From: Platycnemis pennipes
Lineage: Eukaryota > Arthropoda > Insecta > Odonata > Platycnemididae
Direction: 5' to 3'
Assembly (NCBI GenBank): GCA_933228895.1
Contig: OW121854.1
Location: 57,206,609-57,270,608, forward strand
DNA length: 64,000 bases
Numbering within the stretch: the stretch's first letter is position 1; every line of letters begins with the position of its first letter. The translations under genes were made by a program, and so were the position numbers. The notes beneath the pieces are model-generated. The model did not search any database and was not told the origin of the DNA. It saw only the letters and a list, made by a program, of their open reading frames with translations. Shown here in pieces: positions 12,390-23,969 of the stretch.

Positions 12390-14180
12390 TATCACTCGAT
12401 TCGGGGCCATAGCATTATCGATTAGTGAGTGTAAGCGGTTCGTCGTGAGGCTATTTTGGGGCTATGCGTTGATTGGACCCTCTGAATTGAATATTTGAAG
12501 CTCATTCATTTGTGTGATTGGGAAATGTAGATTGCGTCGGAAAGTTTTAACGCAAGCATCAGTATGACTTTTACGATACTCTGACCCATTTGTACGAAAT
12601 CTGGTCAATGTTAATTATCAGGACGTTATAATTATGTGATGATTGCCGATTCTTTTGGTTAATATGGCTACGTAAGATGGATTGTTGGCATGAATGTAAT
12701 CACTTTTATTGTTAGGCTATACAAATTTTCAAAGCGAAACTCAGAAACATGTTCCAAGAGTGTTTTTCGACAAGAGTTATTTTTGGAGATCTATGATACT
12801 GTGAACTCTACCAGATAGTACAGTTTCCCCAGTAAGTTCGCTTTCCTTCGGTTGTTACAAACTCACCCTCTCTTCATTACAACGAGAAGCTCTTTCTTTT
12901 GACCTTCCTCCAGATCAGCGTTTCATAAATGTTTTTTCCAACGGAATATTTAAAAAATTCTGAAATTTTAACGAAACACAGTTAATTTAATAGGTTAGGT
13001 AGCTATTAATAATAAAGAAATTAAACATATAACTACTAGGAATACGGGATTATATAAAATTTCATAATTTTTCTTGGAACAGTTGAGCTTAGTTTGAAAT
13101 ACGCTGCTCTTAATATACATACATACACACAAATGCATATTAAAACCTCCCTCCCTTTACTGTGATACCCACAGTGAATTCTAACACCAAATATTACATT
13201 TTACCTTCAGTATAGTTTTGTATAACTCTTCCTGTGCATACTATACATCCTCTGATGCTGATTAAAAATCTGTTCTTTACTATATCTAAAAAATCTATTC
13301 TCTATTTTTTACTTCCTCCTCTCCTCTTCTTAAACATTCTGTCCTTTCAGCTTTCAGTGTGCCTCTGTAGAAATGCAAGTTAGATATTTTCCTTAGCTAG
13401 TACAATGGAATGAATATTGCGAATAATTTTCATTTTGTTTTTTGAATGCAACAAGGAGCCTAATTTCTTCTCACCTCCCACCATTTTTTTGGAGTCATTC
13501 ACTGATTTCCTTCATTTTGGAATATTCCCGTAAAAATTAATGACATATTCACCCATACTAAATTTGCATTCCTATACTGGGCCCGCCAGATCAATGTTGC
13601 ATTCGATTTTCCCCTTCCCTCGAATAATCTCTACTTTCCAGGAATTTCTCTGGGGACTGTTTTTCCTCCGTCTCTCGGAAGAGATCAAATGCACTGAGTT
13701 ATGACCTCTCATTTCCTTAAGAGTTCTTGGAAAGTGCTGATGACCCATGCTAAATGTTACCGACAGTAACATTACCTTGTCCAACGCGTTTCATGTGAAA
13801 ATATTTCTGAGATTCATCCTTTGTATACAGCCGGCGGCATCAGCACGCTTTTCATATATTGATAAAATTGAATGACGATTTACATTTAGAGATAAATGTT
13901 GAATTACGAGCCACCACAATGGCGTGTGGAAGGAGATGGTACGTCAATGACAAAAAAGGAGGAAAAAACTTGAAGAAAAAATAACGAAGTGTGATTTATA
14001 AAATTTTTGAAGGACCTTATTTGAGTTTTTGTCTTGTGTTTTGTGTGAGGAGAACGAATTCCTGTTTCTCTAGGTCCAGCAGTAAGTTTCTCTTTTACTC
14101 TCTTATTTTGCCTGTCCTCCTGGTAAAATGTAGGGATAGAAATACGTATGCAGTGTTACCTTTATAGTAACTCGTGTTAA
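12390..14180. other. non-coding stretch, no gene seen
   Basis: AT-rich DNA with no recognisable coding, RNA or repeat element. A 70-codon minus frame near 13572-13784 has no family motif and is not called. Confidence 0.55.
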
Positions 14181-14183
14181 ACG

Positions 14184-14295
14184 TTGATGGAGGCTTCCGC
14201 GGAGTGGTGCAGCATGCGTAGCAAGGTTTTCGGGTTGACCTCCGCGTCGATTCATCTTCATGACGACAGTTTCGCCGGCGTTGCAGCTGGCGTCT
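14184..14295 (-). repeat. 3' region of the Penelope-like element
   Basis: On the minus strand, directly after the endonuclease frame, the sequence reads CCTGAAGACGCCAGCTGCAA then CGCCGGCGAAAC, which resembles the short 3' region of Penelope-like elements (Pro-Glu-Asp codons followed by a small hairpin-capable block and GAAAC). It ends near 14184, where sequence resemblance to the family fades. The exact 3' end and any duplication could not be set. Confidence 0.5.
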
Positions 14296-15012
14296 TCAGG
14301 TTCGAAGTGTTTGATGCAGGTTTTTGCCCGTCTTGTATAGGCCTTGGTTTTGGCTAGGTGCGTTCTGATTGGTCCGTTTGGGTAAGAGTCTCTTCCAGGC
14401 GTAAGAGAGCGAATAGCTGTCCTCCCTGATGAATGTGGATGTTTTCGCTATTTCGATAGCCTCTCGTATGAGACCGGGAAAGTAATGCTTCTCTCTAGCG
14501 ATGATTTTAGCATTTTCGTATATTGTGTGTTGGTCCTTCCCATACGTGCTCGGCGATGGCGGATGACCGAAACTGCCTATTTTTGGTGGCTCTTGCATTC
14601 TGCATTTCATGGCTCTTGATGTTTGGCCAATGTATGAGTCTCCGCAAGAGCACTTAACTTCGTATATTCCGCTTTGGATATTCATGGGCACGCGGTCCTT
14701 GGCCTTGCATAGGAGGTTGGATGTCTTCGTGACACAGTTAAAACGTGTCACTATATGTTTCCCAAGAATTCTTGCAATTTTTTCCGATGTCCCGGCTACA
14801 TAGGGAATTAAGGCATAATTGGGGCAATAACTCGTGTTATTTGATTTAATTTTTAAATTGACTTGAATTTCGCAAAAAATATGTTTTAGGTTTGCCAAAT
14901 AAGCCATTCCCATTTCCGAGCAACAATCACTATTTGTCCATAAGAATTTGCTTCCGTAGGCCCTGTCGTTTTTCTTAGAGCCCACTCTACATCCTCCTCC
15001 GTGCCTACACAT
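14296..15012 (-). pseudogene. Penelope-like element, GIY-YIG endonuclease domain relic
   Basis: This frame ends in a C-terminal GIY-YIG endonuclease domain of the Penelope-like retroelement type. Visible in order: a linker IPYVAGTSEKIARILGKH, where RT joins endonuclease; GIYEVKCSCGDSYIGQTSRA, with GIY at about 14662-14670, YIG at about 14626-14634 and the Cys-x-Cys pair typical of these elements; then HTIYENAKIIAREKHYFPGL-IREAIEIAK, the family's C-terminal helix region. Between about 14590 and 14535 the displayed frame is wrong: a neighbouring frame there encodes SSAIAEHVWEG, the expected family motif. One single-base loss and one compensating gain therefore flank that block. No reverse-transcriptase core (YADD-type) is seen upstream, so the copy is 5'-truncated and non-functional. 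In intact elements this domain nicks DNA to prime reverse transcription. Confidence 0.8.
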
Positions 15013-15489
15013 CTCAACTTAAGTCTTTTCATTTTCTTTCCTTAAAGCCCATATTTCTTACGGTGCCACGCTCAGCATTAGAGATTTTACCGATCTCTTC
15101 TCTACGTCCCTGCTCACGGACCATGTCATTAGTTTTCTTCCACGAGTAAATGCATCCGTCACCAACGTGATTTTCCTTCGAGCTTCTATGACTCTAATCC
15201 CCTTTTCCTCCAAAATACTGACTAATTAGCTAAATTGTAACACAAACTGGATCTTGTGACCTACTAACTTTAAATTTAATGTGACCATTGAAAATCTGAT
15301 GACATTTACTAGAGGAAACAAATTCCGGCAAGATATGTGAAAAATACTTACTCCCTTTCATGCATGTTATCTTCAATTTTTCGTACTGAATTTGTGATGC
15401 ACCTAGAAATTCTGTTCTTTTGGTTGAATAGCTAACTAAAGCTTTGTCAGCCTTATCGACATACTTTTTTCCTGACCTGTTCTCCATGA

Positions 15490-16020
15490 GGGGCGATCGT
15501 TCGAAACGGGTCGCGATCGTATTTTGTTTGCATCCTACCTAGCATCCTACTCGCCACTCGACCGGACTTCGCGATCTCGCGTTCATTTGTTTGGCTTATC
15601 TTTATTTTTTAAAATTCTCTCCCCTTATTTCTCCTTGCTTCATCCTTCGATCCCGTCATTGTCATTTTTTTTCGTGCGACCTGCATTTTCGGTGTCACGG
15701 CGCCTGCGCAGTGCGGTGGCATACTCGACCGTCTCTCGGAGAATTCTCAAATTCACCCTCCCGGTCTTTCTCCAAGTCTCCCCCACCACCACCAGCTCCT
15801 TTATTTTTCCCTCATTTCCTTCTCGTATGGCCGAGAGCCCCACCGCCCGTCGCGTCCGACCGTGAGGGGGTTGGCTCTGTCCTTCGCGTGGTTAGCCACA
15901 GTAAATTGCGCCGGACACGCTATTTTTCTTGTTTATTTCGACGGCAGGGGAACGTGGAGGCCGCGTCACTATTTTTAGATGGGTTTATTCGTCGCCCAGA
16001 AGTGGGGAGGGGAGTATATC
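15490..16020. promoter_or_regulatory. CpG-rich patch, candidate regulatory region
   Basis: CG dinucleotides are frequent (for example GGTCGCGATCG near 15508 and CGCGATCTCGCG near 15570), in contrast to flanking AT-rich DNA. Overlapping frames stay open on both strands without family motifs, as expected from composition. It could be a host promoter or enhancer, or an old exon not recognised here. No TATA box or initiator was convincingly seen. Confidence 0.25.
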
Positions 16021-16336
16021 GGGGTGGGTGAGATTAAAGAGATTTCCTCTCTTCCCAGGTCCCATGAAGAAAATAATAAACACTCCGCGGTGATCAGAAA
16101 TTAAAATTCATTTTTCTCCGCGTCGACCTCTCCCTCCTTCTTCAACCCCGTGAGCGGACTCAGTCCGTTCGAAAAGTAATCGTGACCCACATGAGTCATA
16201 TATTTTTTCCGTTGGTCATTAGGCAGAAATCTTGAGAAATCACTTTTTGCATGATGTACGTGCTGCTGGGGAAAATTAATGACGAGGACAGAATGGAACG
16301 GTCAGTCCACTCGATGCATGCATACGTGTGATGTTT

Positions 16337-16349
16337 CCCCCCCCCCCCC
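16337..16349 (+). repeat. poly-C run
   Basis: Thirteen consecutive C residues. A second run of eleven C occurs at 24118-24128. Such runs are prone to length errors in sequencing. Confidence 0.85.
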
Positions 16350-19239
16350 TTCAAATTTTGGCTATTTAATGATTGATTGACCACCACCGTGTTTTTTCCA
16401 TCATAGAAAGAACACCAAATGCCTATAGGTAAAGAGGTCGGTGGTGGAATACATCACCCCCCATGACGTTCTCATACTTCTCTGGAAATAGTGCATGGAA
16501 TCGATCAAGTCTATATTTTTTTGAATTTCATCCTCATACCTTACTGCTGGGACAACGGTTTTTTCTACTGTAAATTATAATGTACCATGATAGTCTTATT
16601 TCTTATAATTGTTGCTATTTTCTTACACCCAGCATTGCCTACGGATTAAGTACTAAGTACTCATATTAGCATATATTCTCAATTATAAGTCAATCATCAC
16701 TAATCAATTGCCGTAGCTCGTAAGGTATGATTCATCTTTTCATTGAAATTGTTTTATGACTCAGTTTATGAACAGGGAGTTTAAAATGACAACATTGTAA
16801 TTTTAACGTCATCAATTTACGTTTATCTTGGCTTTCGCGATCACCCTTAACAAACTACAGCGGCAGTTTTATTGCTTGTTTAATTGATCGTAACTTGTAT
16901 GCATAACGACTCAAAACAGAAAAAGAATTATGGGAAACTTGTAGCAACTTCCGTAGATTCGGGTTTTTGTTTTCTTAAAGTGCAGAGACGCTGACGGTGA
17001 ATGTAATGATCAAAGACATCTCGGATTCTTATTTATTGGTCAATTTTATCAAATTCCTTTATGGCAAAATCAGGTGTGATTCTTCTTATGTCTTATTTTG
17101 AAGAGTTGAAGTGGTGACTCACGCAAAGGAGGTATTCTTCAAAGTTATCACGCACGGATTCTGCTTTTCACCTTTATTACGGTTTCATAAATCGAGCTGT
17201 TTGAAATTTATCCTTCCCTTGCTTACCCTCTCTTTAAATTATGTTTGCAATTTTTAACTAAAATCCTGATGAGAAATGATGAACTTTGTAGCCCATTCCT
17301 CGTTCTCCACTTTGTGAAAAAATTTGTAATGGTATATAATTTATTGATGAGTGTAACTTTCTAGTTTATTTCTTCTATCCCCTTATTATGTTCTTCTGTT
17401 CTACACAAACATTTATTTTCAGTAATTGTTCTCCGTTAAATTTCTCGTTAGGAATCAAATTCTCTGAATAATTATGGTAGGTATATTGATTTTTTGAATA
17501 CGGTAGGTACCCTTGTCCCTCCTCTTCTCTTGCATGGGTCTCGCCTAACGACTCCTTCTCTGTGCTAATTCTTTCATCAGATCTTCGTATGTCTTATCAT
17601 TCCTTATATTTTTTTCGAAATATCTTTTCTTTGCGCCGCGCATGCGTTACGAAAATACAGAAGATTTTATAGCTCTCTATTTTCATGACTTATACTTTCG
17701 ATTGCTTTCGCGAAATAATGCCCACAATTTCCTTCGAGCTCTCGATCATTTATGGAATTTATTTTTCGTTACGATAGGTCACTTGACCTTAACGAAAGAC
17801 TTCGATAATTTGTGAATCATATCTTCAAGATTTTTTCAAGTAATTTCGTCCCCCTCCTCATATATTGATGGATCTCGAAAAAGGACTGTAACCCACGCAA
17901 GATGGATTCAGGACTGTTGAGCTTTATTATTTCTTTCGTTTGTTTAACAAAGAAATGGGCTTATACTGCTTGAGGACACTTTATCGGGGAAATAATCGAT
18001 CCGAGGATAGATTTGTGGAAAAATGTACGCGCATTCCCCGGCACTGCGTGGATGGAACTTAAAACAGGAGAGTCCTTGGATGTGAATTTCAGGCTCGCTG
18101 CCGATGGATAACGCGTGTCGTAAATCTCATTTCTTCTCCCTTCGATATTCATCCCTCGTTTGAAGGCCCACGACCGAGCTTTGGCCAATGCACAGCTTCC
18201 TCAGCGAGCGGCTGTCGACAAAGCGAAAAAGCAGTTCCAGTCATTTTTCACGTGCCATCGCCGGAGATATGTCTCACACACTTGCTTGCTTGCTCTCGCT
18301 CGTTTGCTACTCCCATATGCCTTCAGCCCTTCCCATATGTGTCTGAATCCATGCGTCAGTTCGGTGGATAAATATGGTGTCCAAGATCCTGAAGGTTCTT
18401 ACAGAGGAAATCTATATGTGCGCGAGGAAAGTTCTAGCCAACTCCTCGATAGTTCATTAACATAGCCTTTCTTTTGAGTGGTAAAGGAGTGGATTCTGGG
18501 TAACTGTGGAAAAGTAAGGGAAATTTACTGTGATTTTTGAAGGTATGAGACAGGATGAATATTGTGAGCTACAAAAGAGAGACGGAACAGAAAGTAAGGG
18601 ATTGTGTTTGTATCTATTAGCTTTAGTGAAAGATTGTGTTGATACCTTCGCAGGGTGAATTAAATCAAACCAAGCATTTTGTATGTTCAGCACATTCGAA
18701 AAATATGGTACAGCCGGCACGGGTCAAACCATTTTTCTTCGAAGTTTTGCGTCAACTTTTTGTGATCAACACAATGGTTTCATACGAGCGGAGTAAATAG
18801 CGCATGGGTGCTGAAGATCATGATCATTGAGTTAAAAAATAGGTTATAAACAGGGAGTTGAATTTATCGCTTGAGGTGAACGTATTGCCGTCTCACTGCA
18901 TACTATCTGAAGTAATATACATTTATATATACTTTCCCTTTCTCGCTATTCGAGCATTCTAACTTTGAAAACGGCCACTTAATCACATTATCATGTGAAG
19001 AGTATCTCTTATAAGTCTTATTTTTTCATAACAGCCTATCATTCAACCTCTCTCTGCATTTTGGGAAACCTCTCTTGCATTTTGGAAAATACCTTGTTCT
19101 GGGGCGGACGACTTGATGAAGATAACGCATTTCCTAAATGTGAGTGCGAGCTTTATTTTGGGTAGATCGGCATTTTAGGTCGCTTTTAAGTAATATTATA
19201 TGCAGTGTGGCTTTCTACGAGACTGATTAAGAGACATTT

Positions 19240-19640
19240 ACTGAAGAGAAGGGCGACGAAAGAAAAGAGGAAGGTTTAGAAATGTTGGTGTTGTAGGGAT
19301 ATGGGAAAAAGTACAATAAACGGAAAGGAGGACGAATGAATAACAAAGCAAAGAAGTATTGAATATGGTTTTTAAGAAAAGAATGATGAAGATGAGGAGG
19401 GAACATATAATTTGTACATAATAAAAGAGTAGGGAATGCCTAATTGAGGATCGTTATCGAAATAGGAATGCAAGGTAGGTAAGGACGAGGAAGAAAAGGT
19501 TACTATTGATTTTATAAAGAGAGCTAGAAATCGCGCTGATCTGAACAGAGAAATAGCCTAGGGAAGGAGTCGATAGAAGAATAAAGTGCGTAGAAGAGTG
19601 GGGATACTCCATTATATCTAACCTGACCGGTACAAGACTA
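19240..19640 (+). repeat. RTE/Jockey-like retrotransposon 3' relic
   Basis: Decayed plus-strand coding still reads in pieces: a segment giving EKVQ-TERRTNE matches the 'W-R-R-M-E-K-V-x-W-T-E-R-x-T-N-E-E-V-L' block that follows the RT domain in the arthropod element family also present at 20.7, 30.6 and 59.2 kb. Many stops and indels are present. Boundaries are approximate. Confidence 0.45.
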
Positions 19641-19879
19641 ATAATCGATTACGTAGAAAACATCGTATGTAATAATCTCTTTTATCTTAATCTACCATTT
19701 AACCTCTACACTCGTATTTCGGAAAATACTTCCGGGTAGGATGTATATAATAAAGAGTGAGGAATGCCCAAAAATATCTCGGCAAGGTTTTTTTCAGTGA
19801 ATCGATATCATGGGTTTCTCCTAATGGTAGGTTTCATTCGCATAATCCCATCGCCACAGGCATAGTCGGTGATGCAAGC

Positions 19880-20180
19880 TTCCCTCCCACCCGCTGGGGA
19901 GAGTTTGTCGCTTCGATCGCTACATATCGTCGCATTTCAATTTCCATCCACGCACCGGCCATTTTCCTTTCCCGCGCCATTGCGTCCGCTTTTGTTTCCC
20001 GCCGTCGAGTGATCGATTATCCTTAACGCGGGACTCAACAGCGCGCTCGAGTGCAGTGGAATGCGCGAATCACTATAACACGCGCGCCAGCGCATCCTCC
20101 TGCGATGCCCTTGTGCGAAGTCGTCCTCTCACCGTGTTACAAATGCTAACCGTGCTGGTATCAAAGCGACGACGCGTCGG
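19880..20180. promoter_or_regulatory. CpG-rich patch, candidate regulatory region
   Basis: Dense CG dinucleotides, including ACGCGCGCCAGCGC near 20080 and GCGCGCTCGAGTG near 20041, inside AT-rich DNA. It lies between two retroelement relics and has no recognisable repeat of its own, so it may be retained host regulatory sequence. Function is not shown. Confidence 0.25.
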
Positions 20181-20334
20181 AATCGATGCTTTATTTCCTG
20201 GAAGGTGTTAACATTGATGGTGAAAATCCTGCTTGTCATGGTTCGTGCATGGCATATATCACCTTATTACCATAGCCTTTCTGTAGTTTTTTTTAGCTCA
20301 GTCATGCCGATAAACGTTGGACTATTCGGTAGGG

Positions 20335-20430
20335 AACTGATAATAATATTGATAATGTATGCTTGGTGGTGGTTCACCCCCTGCCACACACCATTGCGGT
20401 GGCTTTCAGGATATTATGTAGATGTAGAAC
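20335..20430 (+). repeat. CR1/Jockey-like retrotransposon 3' end, fragment
   Basis: Contains TTCACCCCCTGCCACACACC (about 20373-20392), GCGGTGGCTTTCAGGATATT and ATGTAGATGTAGA, the same three-part 3' end as the copy at 12.3 kb, so the two belong to one family. 5'-truncated to about 95 bp, with no coding. Confidence 0.7.
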
Positions 20431-20689
20431 AGAGAAGAGTGACGTTCTTTGGAGTTTGAAGGCTATTTGATAGGAATTCGGCATGGAGGATAGGTATTCT
20501 ATCCTATCCGCTAGTTTCCTTCATTCTTATAACTGAGTGAATCGTTCTGGCTAAGCAAGGGTTTCACAACCGAAGAAATCTTCGGATGTGGAACTTGATA
20601 GGTATGTTTAGAAACAGCTAGTGAGGAGCTTAATGTGTTGCGTGGCTCAATATGTGACCTAGACTGTTGGAATTAAAATAGGGATCTCT

Positions 20690-21000
20690 AGAAATCAGGG
20701 TGTGGAGAAGAACTGAAAAAGTACTATGAACGGTAAGGAGGACTAATGAAGAGGTTGTGAGCGTGGTTGAGGCGGGGATGAGGTTTTTGCCTGATTTTAG
20801 GAGGAGAGGGAGATGGTGAATTAATCAGGCAATTAGATACATGCTATGAACAGACCCAGGCTTGGGGTGCAAATTGCCGTAATCGAAGGTGGAATGATAA
20901 AAGTAAGGAAGAAGGAGAAAAAGAAAGCGTATTATGGATAGCCAAAAGAGAATGAAGAGGTACGCTGAAGAGAACTAATGTAGGGTCAAATGTAGATGAA
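20690..21000 (+). repeat. RTE/Jockey-like retrotransposon 3' relic
   Basis: A broken plus-strand frame reads WRRTEKVLWTVRRTNEEVV near 20704-20760 and then RRRGRWLIRQL-like residues, the post-RT C-terminal block of the same family as at 19.3 kb. The shared 'TERRTNE' and 'RRTNEEV' wording suggests a subfamily distinct from the 30.6/59.2-kb copies, which read 'RVxNDEVLRR'. Non-coding now. Confidence 0.5.
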
Positions 21001-21004
21001 TATT

Positions 21005-23120
21005 ACGAAGTGAAACATAGATTACCTATTTGTACTTAATATCAGCAAAAAACAAACACGCCAACTCCTAATGTAATCAGCAACCTAATAAGTTCTGATT
21101 CAATCAAATTTAAATAAATATAAGTATTCGTCGAAAACAAGATACGTGAACTTAAGTAATTGGTTCTGTTTCGTTGTAGACACCTATGTGTTTTAGTGAC
21201 CATATAATCTCATTTTTTGTACAAATAATTTACCCTTTTCAGGATATTAGAAATGTCATACTGCTTTATCTTTGCTTTAGCAATATCATAAACATTTATT
21301 TCAGTGCTTGTAATCGCCTTACTGCGTGTCCCCGACATTTTAGATGTTATGCAAAATTTTGGATAGGCTGGAAAACGTCGGGTTACAAATTTACTTTAGC
21401 CAAAATATATAAAATTAGTGTTATATGAAAATAAATTGACTGTTTTGAGGATTAATTTTTTTCACGTGCCATCGTTTCCAAGGAAATTCATTTATTAACG
21501 CGCGATGTTTGTTTCTCGCATGCAAAATGTCGGACCCTCAATACATTTAGGAGGTGATGAGATATGATCTGCTAATGAGGCGGTGATGTGATATCTCCTC
21601 GTTGCGTAACAGAATTGGAAGAGAGGTGATAGGTGATGTCTCACCACCAGTGGCGGCTCATCACCGGTGATACGAGTTGTAGACTACGGACCCTGAAATA
21701 CTGCTTGAAAGTTAGCGTTGCGCTTCTTACGTTAGGTCTTAAAACATCTGATTTCCCTGAAGCCCATAAAAATATTCCGTTTTTGGGCCCTTTAATTTTT
21801 CAACGTAGTCCCATCTCTGTTAGTTTGAGAGTTCCTGCTGTGTCATCCTCCTAACTTGCTCCAGATATCCTACGGTAATACTTCCTTTTCCCCTCTGACA
21901 AGCCTAAAATTATCATTTTGTGTTCTATTCTGTACGGGTACTTCTTCAGGCCCAATGTAATAATATACCCAGTCTATGATCATCCTTTCTCACCAAGACC
22001 GCTGACTCAGCTTTACGCATTTGCTACCTGATAAATAACATTGCAAGGTAGACTTAATCGTCATAAAAATGTTTTACATAAATTTGCTGAAGGGTCCCGG
22101 TCATATATGCGGTGCTGCAGGTAAATACCTATTAGGATCACTTCTAAAGATAGGAATCAGATCTAAAGATAGGAATTCCTGGTTTTTGAAACGTGTCCCA
22201 GCTTTAAGGGAGGGCTCTTCATGCAAAGGATCAGTAAACATTGAAAGTTGCGGCACGGTACCGATGAAATGACTGTTTTCATCACCTGGTGCCTCATAGG
22301 TTATATACAATTGATAGTCAATTGCTCCGTTAAAAGATAGCACGGCGCCAGTAACATTAAAAAAATAAATAAAATTAAAAATGGTGGGTTGAATACATTT
22401 AAAAAGGGTATCTTTTGTGTGCGTTATGTGGATAAGAACATATAATATAGGAGGCGTTTGAAAAAAATACGATAAAATTACATCATTGAGTTCTGCCGTT
22501 CATTATATTTCAGATCCACATGAATTCGCGTTCGCTACATACTCATTGAAATGAAGTGCAGAGGAGATTTTCCTCTCACTTCGCTCGTTTTTCCTCCTCT
22601 TGTTCACCGACACACATAATAGGCGCTATTTTTTTAGAGCTGCCAGATGGTTTTGGGGGTTAATGCATTTCTTTCCATGAGTTAGTTAACGAGATATTCA
22701 CGCTTTACATATTCGAGGAACGTAGGTTTTATCGGAACACTCATCCAGCCATTCCTTTCCCCGTGACTCATATGCACTCTTCTCATAGTCTCCCACTTCG
22801 TGAAATTAACGATGCGTGGCTCGGGAAGGGTTTTGAGAAGGTGCGATCGTCAAGAGGAAGCGGTTAACGCCCGCTCGTCCCGGCACCGCAGTGTATCCGG
22901 TCTTTGTCATATAGCCCTCTCAAAACCATAAAATTGGACTGCGCATCCAAAACCACGGTATATTTCTCAGTCATATTTATACGCGGTTGTGTACATAATG
23001 AATTCCCATACCAGGACCTTAGTAATACTGTTTTTCCCGATTCAAATAAGTAGCGTTAGTATATTTTAAGATGTGAAAAGTGAATGCCTATTTATGGAAA
23101 TAAATGTAATATACGTAAAT
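21005..23120. other. non-coding stretch, no gene seen
   Basis: AT-rich. One 80-codon minus frame at 22101-22343 reads with varied, protein-like composition, but no family was recognised and no splice or start context supports it. Nothing else stands out. Confidence 0.45.
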
Positions 23121-23122
23121 GG

Positions 23123-23267
23123 TGGAGCTCTTCAACTCACCTTCAACTGGAGCTTAAACTTTTTCTACTTCATATAAAAAGTTCTTTCCCGGGCCGATGG
23201 CTTCCCTGTGATGCTGATTCCCGCTTTGGAATCAGCGTCGTTAATAGTTTTCTAATCACTCTTGGCA
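23123..23267 (+). repeat. 145-bp direct repeat, copy 1
   Basis: This block recurs at 23821-23965 in the same orientation and at the same length, with roughly a dozen scattered differences. Shared landmarks: GAGCTCTTCAACTCA, CTTTTTCTACTTCATAT, TTCTTTCCCGGGCCGATG, GATTCCCGCTTTGG and ATCAGCGTCGTTAATA. It has no coding signature. It is either a local duplication or two insertions of an unrecognised short repeat. Confidence 0.85.
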
Positions 23268-23362
23268 AAATAATGTGCTTTTAAAACTTTATACCGTGTG
23301 TTTTGTTGCATGTATCATAAATAATTTTGACGTCTTTTGCTGTGTCAAATATAAAACAAGGG

Positions 23363-23600
23363 GATTGAGTTGGTGTGGTAGTGTGCTGGAATCCCATATC
23401 AAGGACCCGGATTCTAATCCGAGTAGTGGCAGAGAATTTTCGTTATTATACCGGTATTATTATTATGCTGGTGCTAAGTCGAGAGAACTTCAACACTCCG
23501 TCCATTGGCTTGGACGTTAAGCCGTGGACCTCTTGGGGCCTTTCGTTAAGAGCTGGGGCTAAAGCCGACGTCGGGTTTCTCTTCACGTCATCCGTTACCT
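23363..23600 (+). repeat. tRNA-derived SINE (same family as 49.2 and 54.5 kb)
   Basis: The head has a box-A-like TTGGTGTGGTAGTGTGCTGG and a box-B-like GGATTCTAATCC (about 23409-23420). Downstream lies the family's central block GGACGTTAAGCCGTGGACCT then CTTGGGGCCTTTCGTTAAGA. The 49.2-kb minus-strand copy has GGACGTTAAGCCGTGGCCCC then CTTGGCGCCTTTCGTAAAGA at the corresponding place. This copy is diverged and has lost a clear tail. Confidence 0.7.
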
Positions 23601-23820
23601 GAAAAATTCCGATCCATGTCCATTACTAAACTATCCTAAATAGCAAAAATACCATAGCATTTTACCCTCTCTCCCGAATAACAACTAACAGCAACATAAA
23701 TGAACAAGATTAAAGCCCTCTAAGTATATAAAATCTGATTGGTTAGGTTTCAAAGGAATCCCCATGCAACAATATGTATGTATGTACCTTTCAATCAATC
23801 CGGAAGGGGTGAAAGGAAAG

Positions 23821-23965
23821 TAGAGCTCTTCAACTCAACTTCAACTGGAGGTTAAACTTTTTCTACTTCATATGAAAAGTTCTTTCCCGGGCCGATGACT
23901 TCCTTATGATGCCGATTCCCGCTTTGGCATCAGCGTCGTTAATAATTTTCTAATCACTCTTGGCA
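23821..23965 (+). repeat. 145-bp direct repeat, copy 2
   Basis: Second copy of the block at 23123-23267, starting 698 bp downstream in direct orientation. It ends at the same base (CTCTTGGCA) as copy 1, after which the two flanks differ completely, so the boundaries are sharp. Confidence 0.85.
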
Positions 23966-23969
23966 TCCT

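Larger units (their letters stand above)
15020..19230. other. non-coding stretch, one CpG-rich patch
   Basis: No gene or repeat family recognised in most of this span. 15490-16020 is clearly richer in CG dinucleotides and GC than its surroundings (see separate entry). A run of 13 C lies at 16337-16349. The rest is AT-rich. Confidence 0.5.

Noticed and set aside
21603..21690. Possible hairpin around CATCACCGGTGATACG and GGTGATGTCTCACC
   Set aside because: Only a short palindrome with irregular flanks; no transposon end or RNA gene signature.
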